Source: Cyanobacteria bacterium UBA8803 (GTDB taxonomy: Bacteria; Cyanobacteriota; Cyanobacteriia; Cyanobacteriales; Coleofasciculaceae). From it: 13,718 nucleotides of DNA. Position numbers and translations under genes: made by a program. Below, one piece after another: positions 1 to 7,072 of the stretch (the first letter of the stretch is position 1; each line of letters starts with the position of its first letter). The DNA is taken from NCBI GenBank assembly GCA_003505715.1, contig DNXU01000513.1, positions 1-13,718 of the forward strand. Reading direction: 5' to 3'. The notes under the pieces are model-generated. The model saw only the letters and a list, made by a program, of their open reading frames with translations, was not told the origin of the DNA and searched no databases.

Positions 1-1688
1 TACTGCACGCCATTAATATCTTCAGCTTCCGTAATCCCATCTGTATACAGCACCACCCCATCACCGGACTGTAACTGTACCTGCATTTGGGCAACGAAAT
101 CAGTAATATCCAACTCCAGCCCAATGGGAAAGCCTAAATCAATCGTATCGATCCGTTCGACTTGCCCGCCAGAGCGCACGACTATGATCTCTTCATGTTG
201 CCCGCTCAACCGCAGAGTACCCTCTTGGTAGTCCAACAACGCCAAGCTCAGGTTTTTATCCGACTTCATCCGCTGCACGTTGTTATAAATGGTGCGGTTG
301 AGTACGTCTAAAAATTTCTTAGAGTCGGTTTCGTTGACCTCCAACAAAGTCCGCACCGCCGTTTGTACCATAAGCATTAACACGCCGCTTTCTAGCCCAT
401 GTCCAGTGACATCGCCGATGCCAATTTTGACTGTGCCGTTGTGATAGAGTACGTCGTAATAGTCGCCACCCACTTCACTAGCGGGTTCCATAAAACCAGC
501 AATCTCTAATCCTGGAATAGATTGAAGTTCCGACGGCTTGGGTAATATCATCTGTTGCAGTTTGCGCGTTACCTCTAGCTCAGAACTGAGGCGAAGATTT
601 TTGGCTTTGAGGCGCTCGTTAAGAACCGTAATTTCCTTTTGGGATTGCTCCAATGCTTCTAACATCCCGTTAATGTTGTTCGCTAGTATGGGCAGTTCAT
701 CAGTTCCTTTGATTTTTACGCGCATCGCCAGATCCCTACTCAGGCTAATGCGCCTGACATCTGTACTGAGGCGCGTAAGTCGAGATAAAACTCCTCGTTC
801 CATCAAAACTAGGGTAACGCCACCAAAAACTATCCCTCCCACTAAAACAGAAATCAGCAGATAGCGCAGGCTTTCCCTACCAGCCTGATACGTTACTCTA
901 GGAATATCCACCCGCAAAATTAGGGCAGGCTGACCGTAGATATCCTCGATCGAGGTATACCCCCCTATAACCTTTTGATTTAAGGGACGCGCCAGAATTG
1001 GGGTTTGAGCGGATAAACTCCCTCGTACTGCCTGAAAGTCGGCAGGCATTTCAGCATCATCAACCCGATAGATCGTCAGAGGCAAACGAGCGATCCGACG
1101 CAACCGTTCGATCTCAGTGGCATCAAGATTGCGACCAACGATCAAGGTGCCTAGAATTGGCCCAGAGCCTTTACTAGTTAAAATCGGTTGGGATGTAATC
1201 CACATCACCCCCTCTTTCAAAAGTATGATGCCTGTATGCTTGCTGGTTAAGTGGGGGTGTTGGAGGAGCAAATCGTTAACAGAAAGGCGATCGCGCCAAG
1301 TTTGGGGTACAGGATTGTAGATCTGGTTTTGGCGATCTAAACCAGTGCCATAAACAATTTGACCTGAACGATTGACGTATAGCATCAAGTTTGCCTTCAA
1401 CGTCGCTAATTGTTCTGGTATCAGATTTGACTCAATATATTCTGGGTTAGCATCCTGAATAAAGGTATAAGTATCATCCCAAGCCGACCAGTCAGCGAAG
1501 CGGGCGGCGAAATCTTCTTGGGTTTGCACTAAAAGACTGAGTACTCCCTTAACTGTCTGCTGTGCCTCGTTTTCTTCTGACTTCTTGATGCTGCCCAACA
1601 AAATAGCCGATGAGGTAGTGTAAAGAACCCCGATCAGACTAGCGAGCGTCATGCTAATTATTAGCAATGTCTTCTGTCGCAGTTTCAT
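1..1688 (-). CDS. CHASE4-HAMP-SpoIIE PP2C-type serine phosphatase (partial, C-terminus off window)
   Basis: 562 codons are readable; the C-terminal end (about 40 residues by comparison with the neighbouring paralog) lies beyond the left edge. Residues about 8-32 form a membrane segment. Residues about 50-270 form an extracytoplasmic sensor with the CHASE4-like signature FADWSAWDDTYTF. A second membrane helix (about 278-296) leads into a HAMP domain (297-350) and a coiled coil (345-380). From about residue 393 there is a SpoIIE/RsbU phosphatase domain with GGDYYD (metal Asp409), GDVTGHG (Asp426) and YTDG (Asp550). Members of this family dephosphorylate Ser/Thr on anti-sigma-factor antagonists in partner-switching pathways, so the likely role is converting an external signal into phosphatase output. 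The ATG at 1688 overlaps the TGA of the upstream phosphatase gene (ATGA), which suggests translational coupling; no good Shine-Dalgarno is visible. The ligand and target are unknown. Confidence 0.9.
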   Translation of the reverse strand, partial: MKLRQKTLLIISMTLASLIGVLYTTSSAILLGSIKKSEENEAQQTVKGVLSLLVQTQEDFAARFADWSAWDDTYTFIQDANPEYIESNLIPEQLATLKANLMLYVNRSGQIVYGTGLDRQNQIYNPVPQTWRDRLSVNDLLLQHPHLTSKHTGIILLKEGVMWITSQPILTSKGSGPILGTLIVGRNLDATEIERLRRIARLPLTIYRVDDAEMPADFQAVRGSLSAQTPILARPLNQKVIGGYTSIEDIYGQPALILRVDIPRVTYQAGRESLRYLLISVLVGGIVFGGVTLVLMERGVLSRLTRLSTDVRRISLSRDLAMRVKIKGTDELPILANNINGMLEALEQSQKEITVLNERLKAKNLRLSSELEVTRKLQQMILPKPSELQSIPGLEIAGFMEPASEVGGDYYDVLYHNGTVKIGIGDVTGHGLESGVLMLMVQTAVRTLLEVNETDSKKFLDVLNRTIYNNVQRMKSDKNLSLALLDYQEGTLRLSGQHEEIIVVRSGGQVERIDTIDLGFPIGLELDITDFVAQMQVQLQSGDGVVLYTDGITEAEDINGVQ

Positions 1689-3502
1689 TTTTGTTTTAGC
1701 ACCAGCAGGGCGATGTCATCGAAAACTTTTTGTTCGCCAATATGCTGCCGCAGATCCTCAATGACAGCTTGTCTGATTTCATCGGCTGAGTGTTGCCAAT
1801 TGCGGCTGACGACCTCACAAAGCCGATGGAGTCCATAGTGTACTCCTTGGATGTCTTCTGCCTCCGTAATCCCATCTGTATAGAGTACCACTCCATCACC
1901 AGGGTTCAACTGCACCTCGGCATGACCAACAAAATCGGTAATATCAGCTTCCAAACCGATAGGGAAGCCTAAAGTAATGGTATCAATCCGCTCAATGCTG
2001 CCATTGGAACGCGCCACAATCATCTCTTCGTGTTGTCCGCTCACCTGCAATTTGCGATCGCGGTAGTCCAGTAAGCAGAGGGTGAGATTTTTATCGGAAC
2101 CCATCCGCTGTACATTTTGATAAATAGTACGGTTGAGTACGTTTAAGAACATCCTAGGGTCGGTTTGGTTATCCTCAAGCAGCGTGCGCACGGCAGTTTG
2201 CACCATAATCATCAATACGCCGCTTTCTAGATCGTGTCCGGTAACGTCACCGATACCGATTTTGACTCGACCGTTGTGATGGAGTACGTCATAGTAGTCC
2301 CCACCCACCTCAGCTGCTGGTTCCATAAAACCAGCAATCTCTAATTCGGGAATTAACTGAAGTTCCTCCGATTTGGGCAATATCATTCGTTGCAGTCGGC
2401 GCGTGATTTCTAACTCAGCGCTCATGCGCAGGTTATCAGCTTGGAGGCGATCGTTAAGAGCAGTAATTTCCTGGTTGGCTCGAGCCAGTTGAGCCGTGCG
2501 CTCCTCGACTCGAGTTTCTAACTCTTCATTGGCCTGTTTTAGTGCCTCTTCACTCTGGCGTAACGCTAGAGTGGCTCGTTCCACAGCTTCTTGCAGTCGT
2601 GTAGGGGCGCTAACTAAAATAAATACCAAAGTGCCTGCAAAAATTGCCAGCAACCCACCCCCCAGCCAAACCCATTGAGCAATGGGGGCACTCCTAGGCC
2701 ATCCTTCTACTGGAATTGCTGCTAACTGCCACGAACCATTAGGTAGCGTCACCTCTAAAAGTACTGGATCTCTTTCAAATAGAGCTGGATCGCCATAAAA
2801 TACTGCTCCAGCAGCTCCCAAGGCATCTTTGCCACGGATAGCATACTGAAGTTTAGCTGGCCGATCGAACAGTCCAACCTCTTTAAACAGGGTATCCCGG
2901 TCGAAACCAATACCGACTAAACCCCAGTTAGAGCCGCTTTCAGGCTCTTGACCGGGGGAAGTAAGAAAAATGGGGGTGCGACTGATAAATCCTGCATTCC
3001 CCTTTGGCACTAAATTTACTGGGCCTGCAAATACAGTCTTGCGGCTCTGAATTGCTCTTTGGAAAGCCTCCCGTTCTTCAGGGATGCTGAGGGGGTTAAA
3101 TCCAATTGCTCCTTCATTCCCTTTAAAGGGATAGATGTGGCTAACTCTCCGGTCTTTGTAAAGAGCTAAAAACTCAATACCCTGTTGCTGCGCAACCATA
3201 ACGCTGGCAAGACTTTCAAATTCCTTCTGAGTAATATCGGGATTGATGGTTGAGATATAAGCCACTAAACCCCGCGTCAGAAATACCCGTTGGTTGAGAA
3301 CTCCTTCCAGGCGAGCTCTGATCGTACTCAGTCGATTGAGGACATCGGCGCGATTGCGTTCTCGGAACTGTTGTTGTTCCGCTCGCAGCAATAGCCAAAC
3401 CATAGTTAGAACGATCGCCACAGTCACGGAGGCTGCCAAATAGGGCAAGAAGCGGGCTTTTTTCACAGAACGGTTTAAAACCCAGCGGTTGAGATATTTC
3501 AT
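1685..3502 (-). CDS. CHASE-domain SpoIIE PP2C-type serine phosphatase
   Basis: A complete 605-residue membrane-bound sensor phosphatase. Membrane helix 1 (about 17-40) is followed by a periplasmic CHASE domain (about 55-235), recognisable from its R-x-FL-TRGL start, the GIEFLALYK and YPFKGNEGAIGF segments and the NWGLVGIGFDRDTLF end. Helix 2 (about 277-298) leads to a long coiled coil (300-375), then a SpoIIE/RsbU phosphatase domain (about 388-603). Metal-binding Asp402 (GGDYYD), Asp419 (GDVTGHD), Asp543 (YTDG) and Asp595/596 (FDDIALLVLK) are all present. The usual GHG after the second motif reads GHD (Asp424), unlike the downstream paralog. CHASE domains bind small extracellular ligands such as cytokinin-like compounds or peptides; the ligand here cannot be read. 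The ATG at 3502 lies directly downstream of a pyrimidine-rich (in transcript sense) repeat leader and has no recognisable Shine-Dalgarno. The gene overlaps the next phosphatase by 4 bp and is probably co-transcribed with it. Confidence 0.93.
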   Translation of the reverse strand: MKYLNRWVLNRSVKKARFLPYLAASVTVAIVLTMVWLLLRAEQQQFRERNRADVLNRLSTIRARLEGVLNQRVFLTRGLVAYISTINPDITQKEFESLASVMVAQQQGIEFLALYKDRRVSHIYPFKGNEGAIGFNPLSIPEEREAFQRAIQSRKTVFAGPVNLVPKGNAGFISRTPIFLTSPGQEPESGSNWGLVGIGFDRDTLFKEVGLFDRPAKLQYAIRGKDALGAAGAVFYGDPALFERDPVLLEVTLPNGSWQLAAIPVEGWPRSAPIAQWVWLGGGLLAIFAGTLVFILVSAPTRLQEAVERATLALRQSEEALKQANEELETRVEERTAQLARANQEITALNDRLQADNLRMSAELEITRRLQRMILPKSEELQLIPELEIAGFMEPAAEVGGDYYDVLHHNGRVKIGIGDVTGHDLESGVLMIMVQTAVRTLLEDNQTDPRMFLNVLNRTIYQNVQRMGSDKNLTLCLLDYRDRKLQVSGQHEEMIVARSNGSIERIDTITLGFPIGLEADITDFVGHAEVQLNPGDGVVLYTDGITEAEDIQGVHYGLHRLCEVVSRNWQHSADEIRQAVIEDLRQHIGEQKVFDDIALLVLKQK

Positions 3503-3508
3503 CTTAGA

Positions 3509-3660
3509 GAGGGTGAGGGAGTGAGGGGATGAGGAGATGAGGGAGTGAGGGAGTGAGGGGATGAGAGAGATGAAGGTAGGGAGGTAGGACAGGAGCTAAC
3601 TAACATAATTATTTATAAATCTTTCTCATCTCCCCCAGCTCCCTCACCCCCTCACCCCCT
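3509..3660. repeat. GTGAGGG-type short tandem repeats in inverted arrangement
   Basis: On the plus strand 3509-3594 is almost pure purine apart from spaced T's, built from units such as GGGAGTGA, GGGGATGA and GGAGATGA. After an AT-rich centre (about 3598-3622), 3623-3660 is the pyrimidine counterpart (CTCATCTCCCCCAG, then CCCTCACCCC twice). The two arms are partly complementary, so the block could fold into a large imperfect hairpin. This resembles the short tandemly repeated repetitive sequences known from filamentous cyanobacteria. It occupies the whole leader of the CHASE-SpoIIE gene and directly abuts the broken phosphatase remnant. Confidence 0.75.
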
Positions 3661-3835
3661 CTATATTTTCCGCTTCGGTAATTCCATCAGTGTAGAGTAC
3701 TACCCCGTCCCCTGGGTTTAACTTCACTTCAGCCTGAGCAACGAAAGGGGCAATATCAGCTTCTAATCCTAGGGGAAAGCCCAAGTCTATCGTATCGATC
3801 CGTTCAACTTTCCCACCTCGGCGAACTAAAATCAT
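3644..3835 (-). pseudogene. SpoIIE-type phosphatase C-terminal domain remnant
   Basis: This open stretch of 63 codons matches the inner part of the SpoIIE phosphatase domain of both neighbouring genes. Over 61 aligned residues (starting MILVRRGGKVERIDTIDLGF, ending YTDGITEAENIEGV) I count 46 identities to each paralog. It lacks the sensor, the membrane helices and the first two metal motifs (GGDYYD, GDVTGH). It also lacks the last roughly 45 residues, including the final DD motif, so it cannot be an active phosphatase. Upstream the frame is closed by TGA two codons before the ATG (3839-3841). Downstream the similarity stops exactly where GTGAGGGG repeats begin, and those supply the stop codon. 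It is best read as the residue of a third duplicated phosphatase gene, deleted on both sides between repeat tracts. A short expressed peptide cannot be excluded but is unlikely. Confidence 0.85.
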
Positions 3836-3844
3836 TAATCATTA
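3831..3844. repeat. Tandem heptanucleotide ATCATTA x2
   Basis: Two perfect adjacent copies of ATCATTA lie exactly at the upstream breakpoint of the phosphatase remnant and contain its apparent start codon. It is a heptamer-type short repeat, possibly left by slippage or by the deletion that removed the rest of the gene. Confidence 0.6.
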
Positions 3845-3854
3845 GTGAGGGATA

Positions 3855-3890
3855 AGGGATGAGGAATAAAGGATGAAAATACTCATCCCT
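3855..3890. terminator. Inverted repeat downstream of the two-component operon, possible terminator
   Basis: AGGGATGAG (3855-3863) and CTCATCCCT (3882-3890) are perfect 9-bp complements with an 18-nt loop. They lie 17 bp beyond the stop codon of the response regulator. In the minus direction the stem is not followed by a clean T-run; in the plus direction it is followed by TCATTTTTATTTT. The structure could therefore end transcription of the kinase/regulator pair inefficiently, or simply be another relic of the GGGATGAG repeats seen nearby. Confidence 0.4.
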
Positions 3891-3906
3891 CATTTTTATT
3901 TTCAAA

Positions 3907-4545
3907 TTAGCGGGAAGTTGAATAAGAGTTAGCCCAAATAGCTGCTTGAGTGCGATCGCGCAAATTCAGCCGACTTAAAATATTGGTAACGTGATTTTTA
4001 ACAGTCTTTTCTGAAATATACAAAACCTGGGCAATTTCTCGGTTGCTCGCACCTTTGGCAATGAACTGTAAAATTTCTTGTTCCCTAGGTGTCAGTTCCT
4101 CCCAACTCGAGGAGGGACTTGGAGGCGGTGTGGGAATTTGAGCGATGATTTTCTTGCCTATTCCTGGCCCTAGCTGAGTGTAACCTTTATGCACAGCACG
4201 AATGGCTTGGGCTAACTCTTCAGGGGGCGTATCCTTGAGCAAGTATCCGGCAGCGCCGTACTGTAGAGCCTGCGTGACGTACTCGTCATCATCAAAGGTT
4301 GTCAGCACCAACACATTTGTCTGAGGAAAGCGTTGGCAAATTTCCCTGGTGGCGGCAACACCATCCATAACAGGCATTCTAATATCCATGAGTATGACAT
4401 CCGGATGCAAAGCTGCTACCTGATGAATTGCAGTTTCCCCATTATCCGCTTCTCCTAGTACCTCCAAACCTTCCTCAAACTGCAATACAGCTTTTAATCC
4501 TCGGCGGATCAAGCTTTGATCGTCAACTAACAGGATGCGAATCAT
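3907..4545 (-). CDS. NarL/FixJ-family response regulator
   Basis: A 212-residue DNA-binding response regulator of normal length. The receiver domain (about 2-118) has the acidic pair Asp8/Asp9, phospho-acceptor Asp54 (VILMDIRMP), switch Thr82/Thr83 (VLTTFDDDEYV) and Lys104 (YLLKD). A proline/serine-rich linker (136-147) leads to a LuxR-type helix-turn-helix (about 148-206) with LTPREQEIL and ASNREIAQVLYISEKTVKNH. Phosphorylation by the partner kinase should control promoter binding; the target genes cannot be told from the sequence. The ATG at 4545 overlaps the TGA of the upstream histidine kinase gene by 4 bp (ATGA), so the pair is very likely co-transcribed and translationally coupled. The downstream phosphatase genes on the same strand may belong to the same pathway, but more than 400 bp of repeats and a gene remnant separate them. 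Confidence 0.95.
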   Translation of the reverse strand: MIRILLVDDQSLIRRGLKAVLQFEEGLEVLGEADNGETAIHQVAALHPDVILMDIRMPVMDGVAATREICQRFPQTNVLVLTTFDDDEYVTQALQYGAAGYLLKDTPPEELAQAIRAVHKGYTQLGPGIGKKIIAQIPTPPPSPSSSWEELTPREQEILQFIAKGASNREIAQVLYISEKTVKNHVTNILSRLNLRDRTQAAIWANSYSTSR

Positions 4546-5741
4546 AGTTTAGAGAGAAAGGGTAAATGGGCAATAATTTGACAGCCTTGTGCTGGTGCTG
4601 TCACAATTTTAAAGCTGCCTCCCAAGGCTTGGGTACGTTCGCGCATTCCTTGCAGGCCAAAACTTGTTGTATTGCGATCTAAATTAAATCCCCTACCATT
4701 ATCTCTAATCAGCACCTGTAAGTCGGCTTTTGTCTCAATTCTGATCTCTACTTCAGTAGCTGCTGCATACTTACAAATATTGGTCAAGGATTCCTGGACA
4801 ATGCGGTAAATGGCGGTTTTAACTTCCGCCGTCACCGGACGAGAGAGGTTGAAGTAGCAAGTGGGTAAGATGCCTGTAGACTTGGAGAACTCTTCGGTGA
4901 GGGAGGCGATCGCATTTTCTAAGGACTGGCTCTGCAAAGGGTCTGAACGCAAGGTTGAAACAGATTGGCGCACTTCTTTTAAGGCAGTTGCGCCCAGTTG
5001 TTTTGCCTCTAACAGAAACTCTCTCGCCTCTGCTGGGTTAGATTCTAGTAATCTCAACGCTGCTTCTAGATGCAGGTTGAAAGCTGTCAGAGAATGTCCT
5101 AGAGAATCATGAATCTCGCGGGCAATGCGGTTGCGTTCTTGCAAGGTAGCGATGTCTTCAATGCGCAAGGCATAGCGGCAAAGTTGTGTGTTAGCCTGCG
5201 CTAGTTCTTCCCGACTGCGACGTTCTGATAGTATTGCATCTACTAATAACTGTAAAACTATTAAAACCAGTCCAAAGGAAACGATAGAACTCAACAGGAG
5301 AAATACCAATCGTTCCGGCAGTATCCACGGCCTGAAGAAAGTCAGATGGCGCACCCGATAAAACTGCCTCAGTAAAAATAACAGAAAGGTAAATCCGACA
5401 ATAGTGAAGCGGCTGGCACCTTGAAAAATAAAACAGTTACGGATGACGATGATAATACCTAGTAGGGGAAACAGACGAATGTTTCCCACTAAGGTAGTTA
5501 AGATGACTAACCCTATTTCTAAAGCCGTATAAGTAACTTTTTTCCCCTGATTATCTTTCGGTAAGTGCAACCCCATGACTCCGAATAAGCCCAGACAAAC
5601 AAGGTTTAGTAGTGGCAACCTATGTAGTCGGGGAAAAGGGAAGGTTAGGAATTCGCTGGCAGCGATGAGACCCAATAAAATCCACTCTACATAAAGTAAA
5701 AATCTAATTGGATGGGGGCGGATGGGTAGAGAGGGATTCAT
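4542..5741 (-). CDS. NarL-type membrane sensor histidine kinase (HisKA_3)
   Basis: A 399-residue kinase. The N-terminal half (about 12-170) is hydrophobic, with roughly five to six membrane segments and no sizeable periplasmic domain, as in DesK-like and NreB/LiaS-type kinases that sense membrane state or act through membrane helices. A short linker helix (170-200) leads to the HisKA_3 dimerisation domain with phospho-acceptor His211 in RIAREIHDSLGHSLTAF. The HATPase_c domain follows (about 305-396) with N box IVQESLTNICKYA (Asn321), G1 box RDNGRGF (Asp347) and G2 FGLQGMRERTQALGG. In the N box, the usual NalkHA reads NICKYA, a modest deviation. The ATG at 5741 has an AGGG about 12 nt upstream. 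The response regulator follows with a 4-bp overlap and is the obvious phosphotransfer partner. The signal sensed is unknown. Confidence 0.94.
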   Translation of the reverse strand: MNPSLPIRPHPIRFLLYVEWILLGLIAASEFLTFPFPRLHRLPLLNLVCLGLFGVMGLHLPKDNQGKKVTYTALEIGLVILTTLVGNIRLFPLLGIIIVIRNCFIFQGASRFTIVGFTFLLFLLRQFYRVRHLTFFRPWILPERLVFLLLSSIVSFGLVLIVLQLLVDAILSERRSREELAQANTQLCRYALRIEDIATLQERNRIAREIHDSLGHSLTAFNLHLEAALRLLESNPAEAREFLLEAKQLGATALKEVRQSVSTLRSDPLQSQSLENAIASLTEEFSKSTGILPTCYFNLSRPVTAEVKTAIYRIVQESLTNICKYAAATEVEIRIETKADLQVLIRDNGRGFNLDRNTTSFGLQGMRERTQALGGSFKIVTAPAQGCQIIAHLPFLSKL

Positions 5742-5798
5742 GATTAATACCCTATTTAAATATAAGTATCTAACTATATTAAGGTCATCTGTTGAGCT

Positions 5799-5835
5799 AG
5801 GACTTTAGTCCTATATCAATTCGGGACTTTATCCT
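5799..5835. repeat. Degenerate GGACTTTAGTCCT direct repeats
   Basis: AGGACTTTAGTCCT (5799-5812) contains the palindromic halves GGACT/AGTCC. A second copy, GGACTTTATCCT, lies at 5824-5835, 24 bp on. GGGACTAAAGTCC-type motifs are common dispersed intergenic repeats in cyanobacteria, so this looks like a decayed copy lying between the divergent kinase and Spy-like genes. I see no other feature in the rest of 5742-5888. Confidence 0.45.
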
Positions 5836-5888
5836 CATGGTGTTTGAGAATTGCTCTTTTTACGATGGAGATATCAAATACCAAATAG

Positions 5889-5974
5889 AACTTACGCAGC
5901 TATGCTACATATGGTAGTCATAGTGCGTTAGCTTTCTCGTAACGCACCCTACATATATAGGCTTTGCGTAAGTT
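5889..5974. mobile_element. 86-bp MITE-like element with 10-bp terminal inverted repeats
   Basis: AACTTACGCA (5889-5898) and TGCGTAAGTT (5965-5974) are perfect 10-bp terminal inverted repeats. An inner hairpin GTGCGTTA / TAACGCAC (5923-5930, 5940-5947) sits within the element. No protein is encoded. The right 44 bases, read on the minus strand, match 13675-13718 at 37 of 44 positions with no gaps, so this is a repeat family with at least two copies in this window. The element contains the TTG codon that would open the longest frame of the following gene, which argues against that start. No clear target-site duplication is visible. Confidence 0.75.
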
Positions 5975-6017
5975 GGGAGCGATAAATTCCGCAGACGACC
6001 ATTTACGGTTCAACACT

Positions 6018-6461
6018 ATGAAAATTAAACTGCTGCCTCTTTTAGCTGGCATCGCTGCCATGGCTCTCACAGCTATCCCGATGATAGTTAAAGCGCAACC
6101 TGCTAACCTACCTGTTCTGCCAGGACTTCAAGAGGTTATCTCAAACCTGAATCTTACTGAAGAACAACAAGCCCAGTTTGCGCAAATTCGTTCAGAGACT
6201 CAAGCTAAACTCGAGAACGTCCTTACGGCACAACAAAAGAATACTTTACAAGCTGCGATCGCGCAGGGTAAACCGTTACGGCAAGCAATGGCATCCCTTA
6301 ACCTGACCCCAGAGCAGAAAACCGAGATCCGCTCTATTTTACAGTCTGCTCGACAGCAAGGGAGAGATATCGTGACGGAAGAACAGCGCCAACAACTCCG
6401 TCAGGAAATGCAGTCTCGTCGGGGTCAGGGGGAGTTTAGACCGAGAAATCAACAACGTTGA
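6018..6461 (+). CDS. Spy/CpxP-like periplasmic LTxxQ-motif protein
   Basis: 147 residues from the ATG at 6018. A signal peptide is evident (MKIKLLPLLA, hydrophobic to residue 24), with likely cleavage after VKA at residue 26. The mature part is helical and Gln/Arg-rich. It carries four motifs of the LTxxQ type: LTEEQ (46-50), LTAQQ (69-73), LTPEQ (96-100) and VTEEQ (119-123), the hallmark of the Spy/CpxP family. In enterobacteria these proteins are periplasmic chaperones or regulators of envelope stress; in cyanobacteria many short relatives of unknown role exist. The tail (131-147) is basic and low in complexity. An in-frame TTG at 5964 would add 18 residues, but it lies inside the MITE-like repeat and would mask the signal peptide. 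The Coq4-like gene follows after only 4 bp, so the two are probably one transcript. Confidence 0.85.
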   Translation: MKIKLLPLLAGIAAMALTAIPMIVKAQPANLPVLPGLQEVISNLNLTEEQQAQFAQIRSETQAKLENVLTAQQKNTLQAAIAQGKPLRQAMASLNLTPEQKTEIRSILQSARQQGRDIVTEEQRQQLRQEMQSRRGQGEFRPRNQQR

Positions 6462-6465
6462 CCTT

Positions 6466-6993
6466 ATGGCAGCAATTAACAATCAATTTCCTCATGTGGA
6501 ACAGTTCCTCCAGTCGCTCGATCGACTCACAGAAGTTTTGGGACTGAATGTGCCACCGATTTTGGAGATTCAGAAGCTGCGATCGCTCCCCGTCGGAACA
6601 TTAGGTCGCACGTTGGTGGAATTTCTCGACACGCATCAGCTTGTCCCCCTAACCACCGGGCCTCGTCGCAAACAGCTCCATGATAGCGTTCACGTTCTAA
6701 CCGGTTATGGTACTGACCCCCTTGGTGAAGCAGAAGTGCAAGCATTTTTGCTGGGAGCTAAGTTCCGGCTAGTGCATATTTTACTAGGCTTGGGACTTTT
6801 GCGAATAATCTGCAAACAGATGGTAACGGGTGTTGGCAGCTACCCACCTGATCGGACATGGGAACGGCTGTGGCGTGCTTATCAACGAGGCTACAACTCC
6901 CAATTTGATGTGAATGCTTGGCAACCGGAGTTGCAGTGGCAGTTGCCTTTAATACAAGTGCAAGCTCAATTCCATATCTCGCGGAATCTGTAG
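6466..6993 (+). CDS. Coq4-family protein
   Basis: 175 residues with the hallmark of the Coq4 family: His72-Asp73-x-x-His76 followed after exactly 11 residues by Glu88 (HDSVHVLTGYGTDPLGE), the HDxxHx11E metal motif. Upstream, LRSLPVGTLGRTLVEFL (38-54) matches the conserved entry to the family core; downstream, VQAFLLGAKF and a hydrophobic helix (about 100-118) fit as well. In eukaryotes and some bacteria Coq4 acts in ubiquinone biosynthesis, organising the complex and replacing the C1 carboxyl group of the ring. Cyanobacteria make plastoquinone rather than ubiquinone, so the substrate here is uncertain. The ATG lies 4 bp after the stop of the Spy-like gene, indicating one operon. A strong inverted repeat follows about 80 bp after the stop codon. 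The family call is firm; the function is inferred. Confidence 0.85.
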   Translation: MAAINNQFPHVEQFLQSLDRLTEVLGLNVPPILEIQKLRSLPVGTLGRTLVEFLDTHQLVPLTTGPRRKQLHDSVHVLTGYGTDPLGEAEVQAFLLGAKFRLVHILLGLGLLRIICKQMVTGVGSYPPDRTWERLWRAYQRGYNSQFDVNAWQPELQWQLPLIQVQAQFHISRNL

Positions 6994-7072
6994 TCAGTAC
7001 TCCTAACTCGGAACCTCCTGAACTCCTGTATTCTTCTGTTCAATGGCAAAATAGCATAGTTTTAGAGTAGGT

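Noticed and set aside
538..1320. Plus-strand open frames within the left phosphatase region
   Set aside because: They lie antisense to a phosphatase frame that is uninterrupted and full of conserved motifs, and their products are low-complexity and unrecognisable.
3509..3660. CRISPR array
   Set aside because: The units are short, imperfect and directly adjacent, with no regular unique spacers and no cas genes.
5964..6017. TTG-initiated 18-residue N-terminal extension of the Spy-like protein
   Set aside because: It begins inside the terminal repeat of the MITE-like element and would bury a clear signal peptide that starts at the ATG at 6018.
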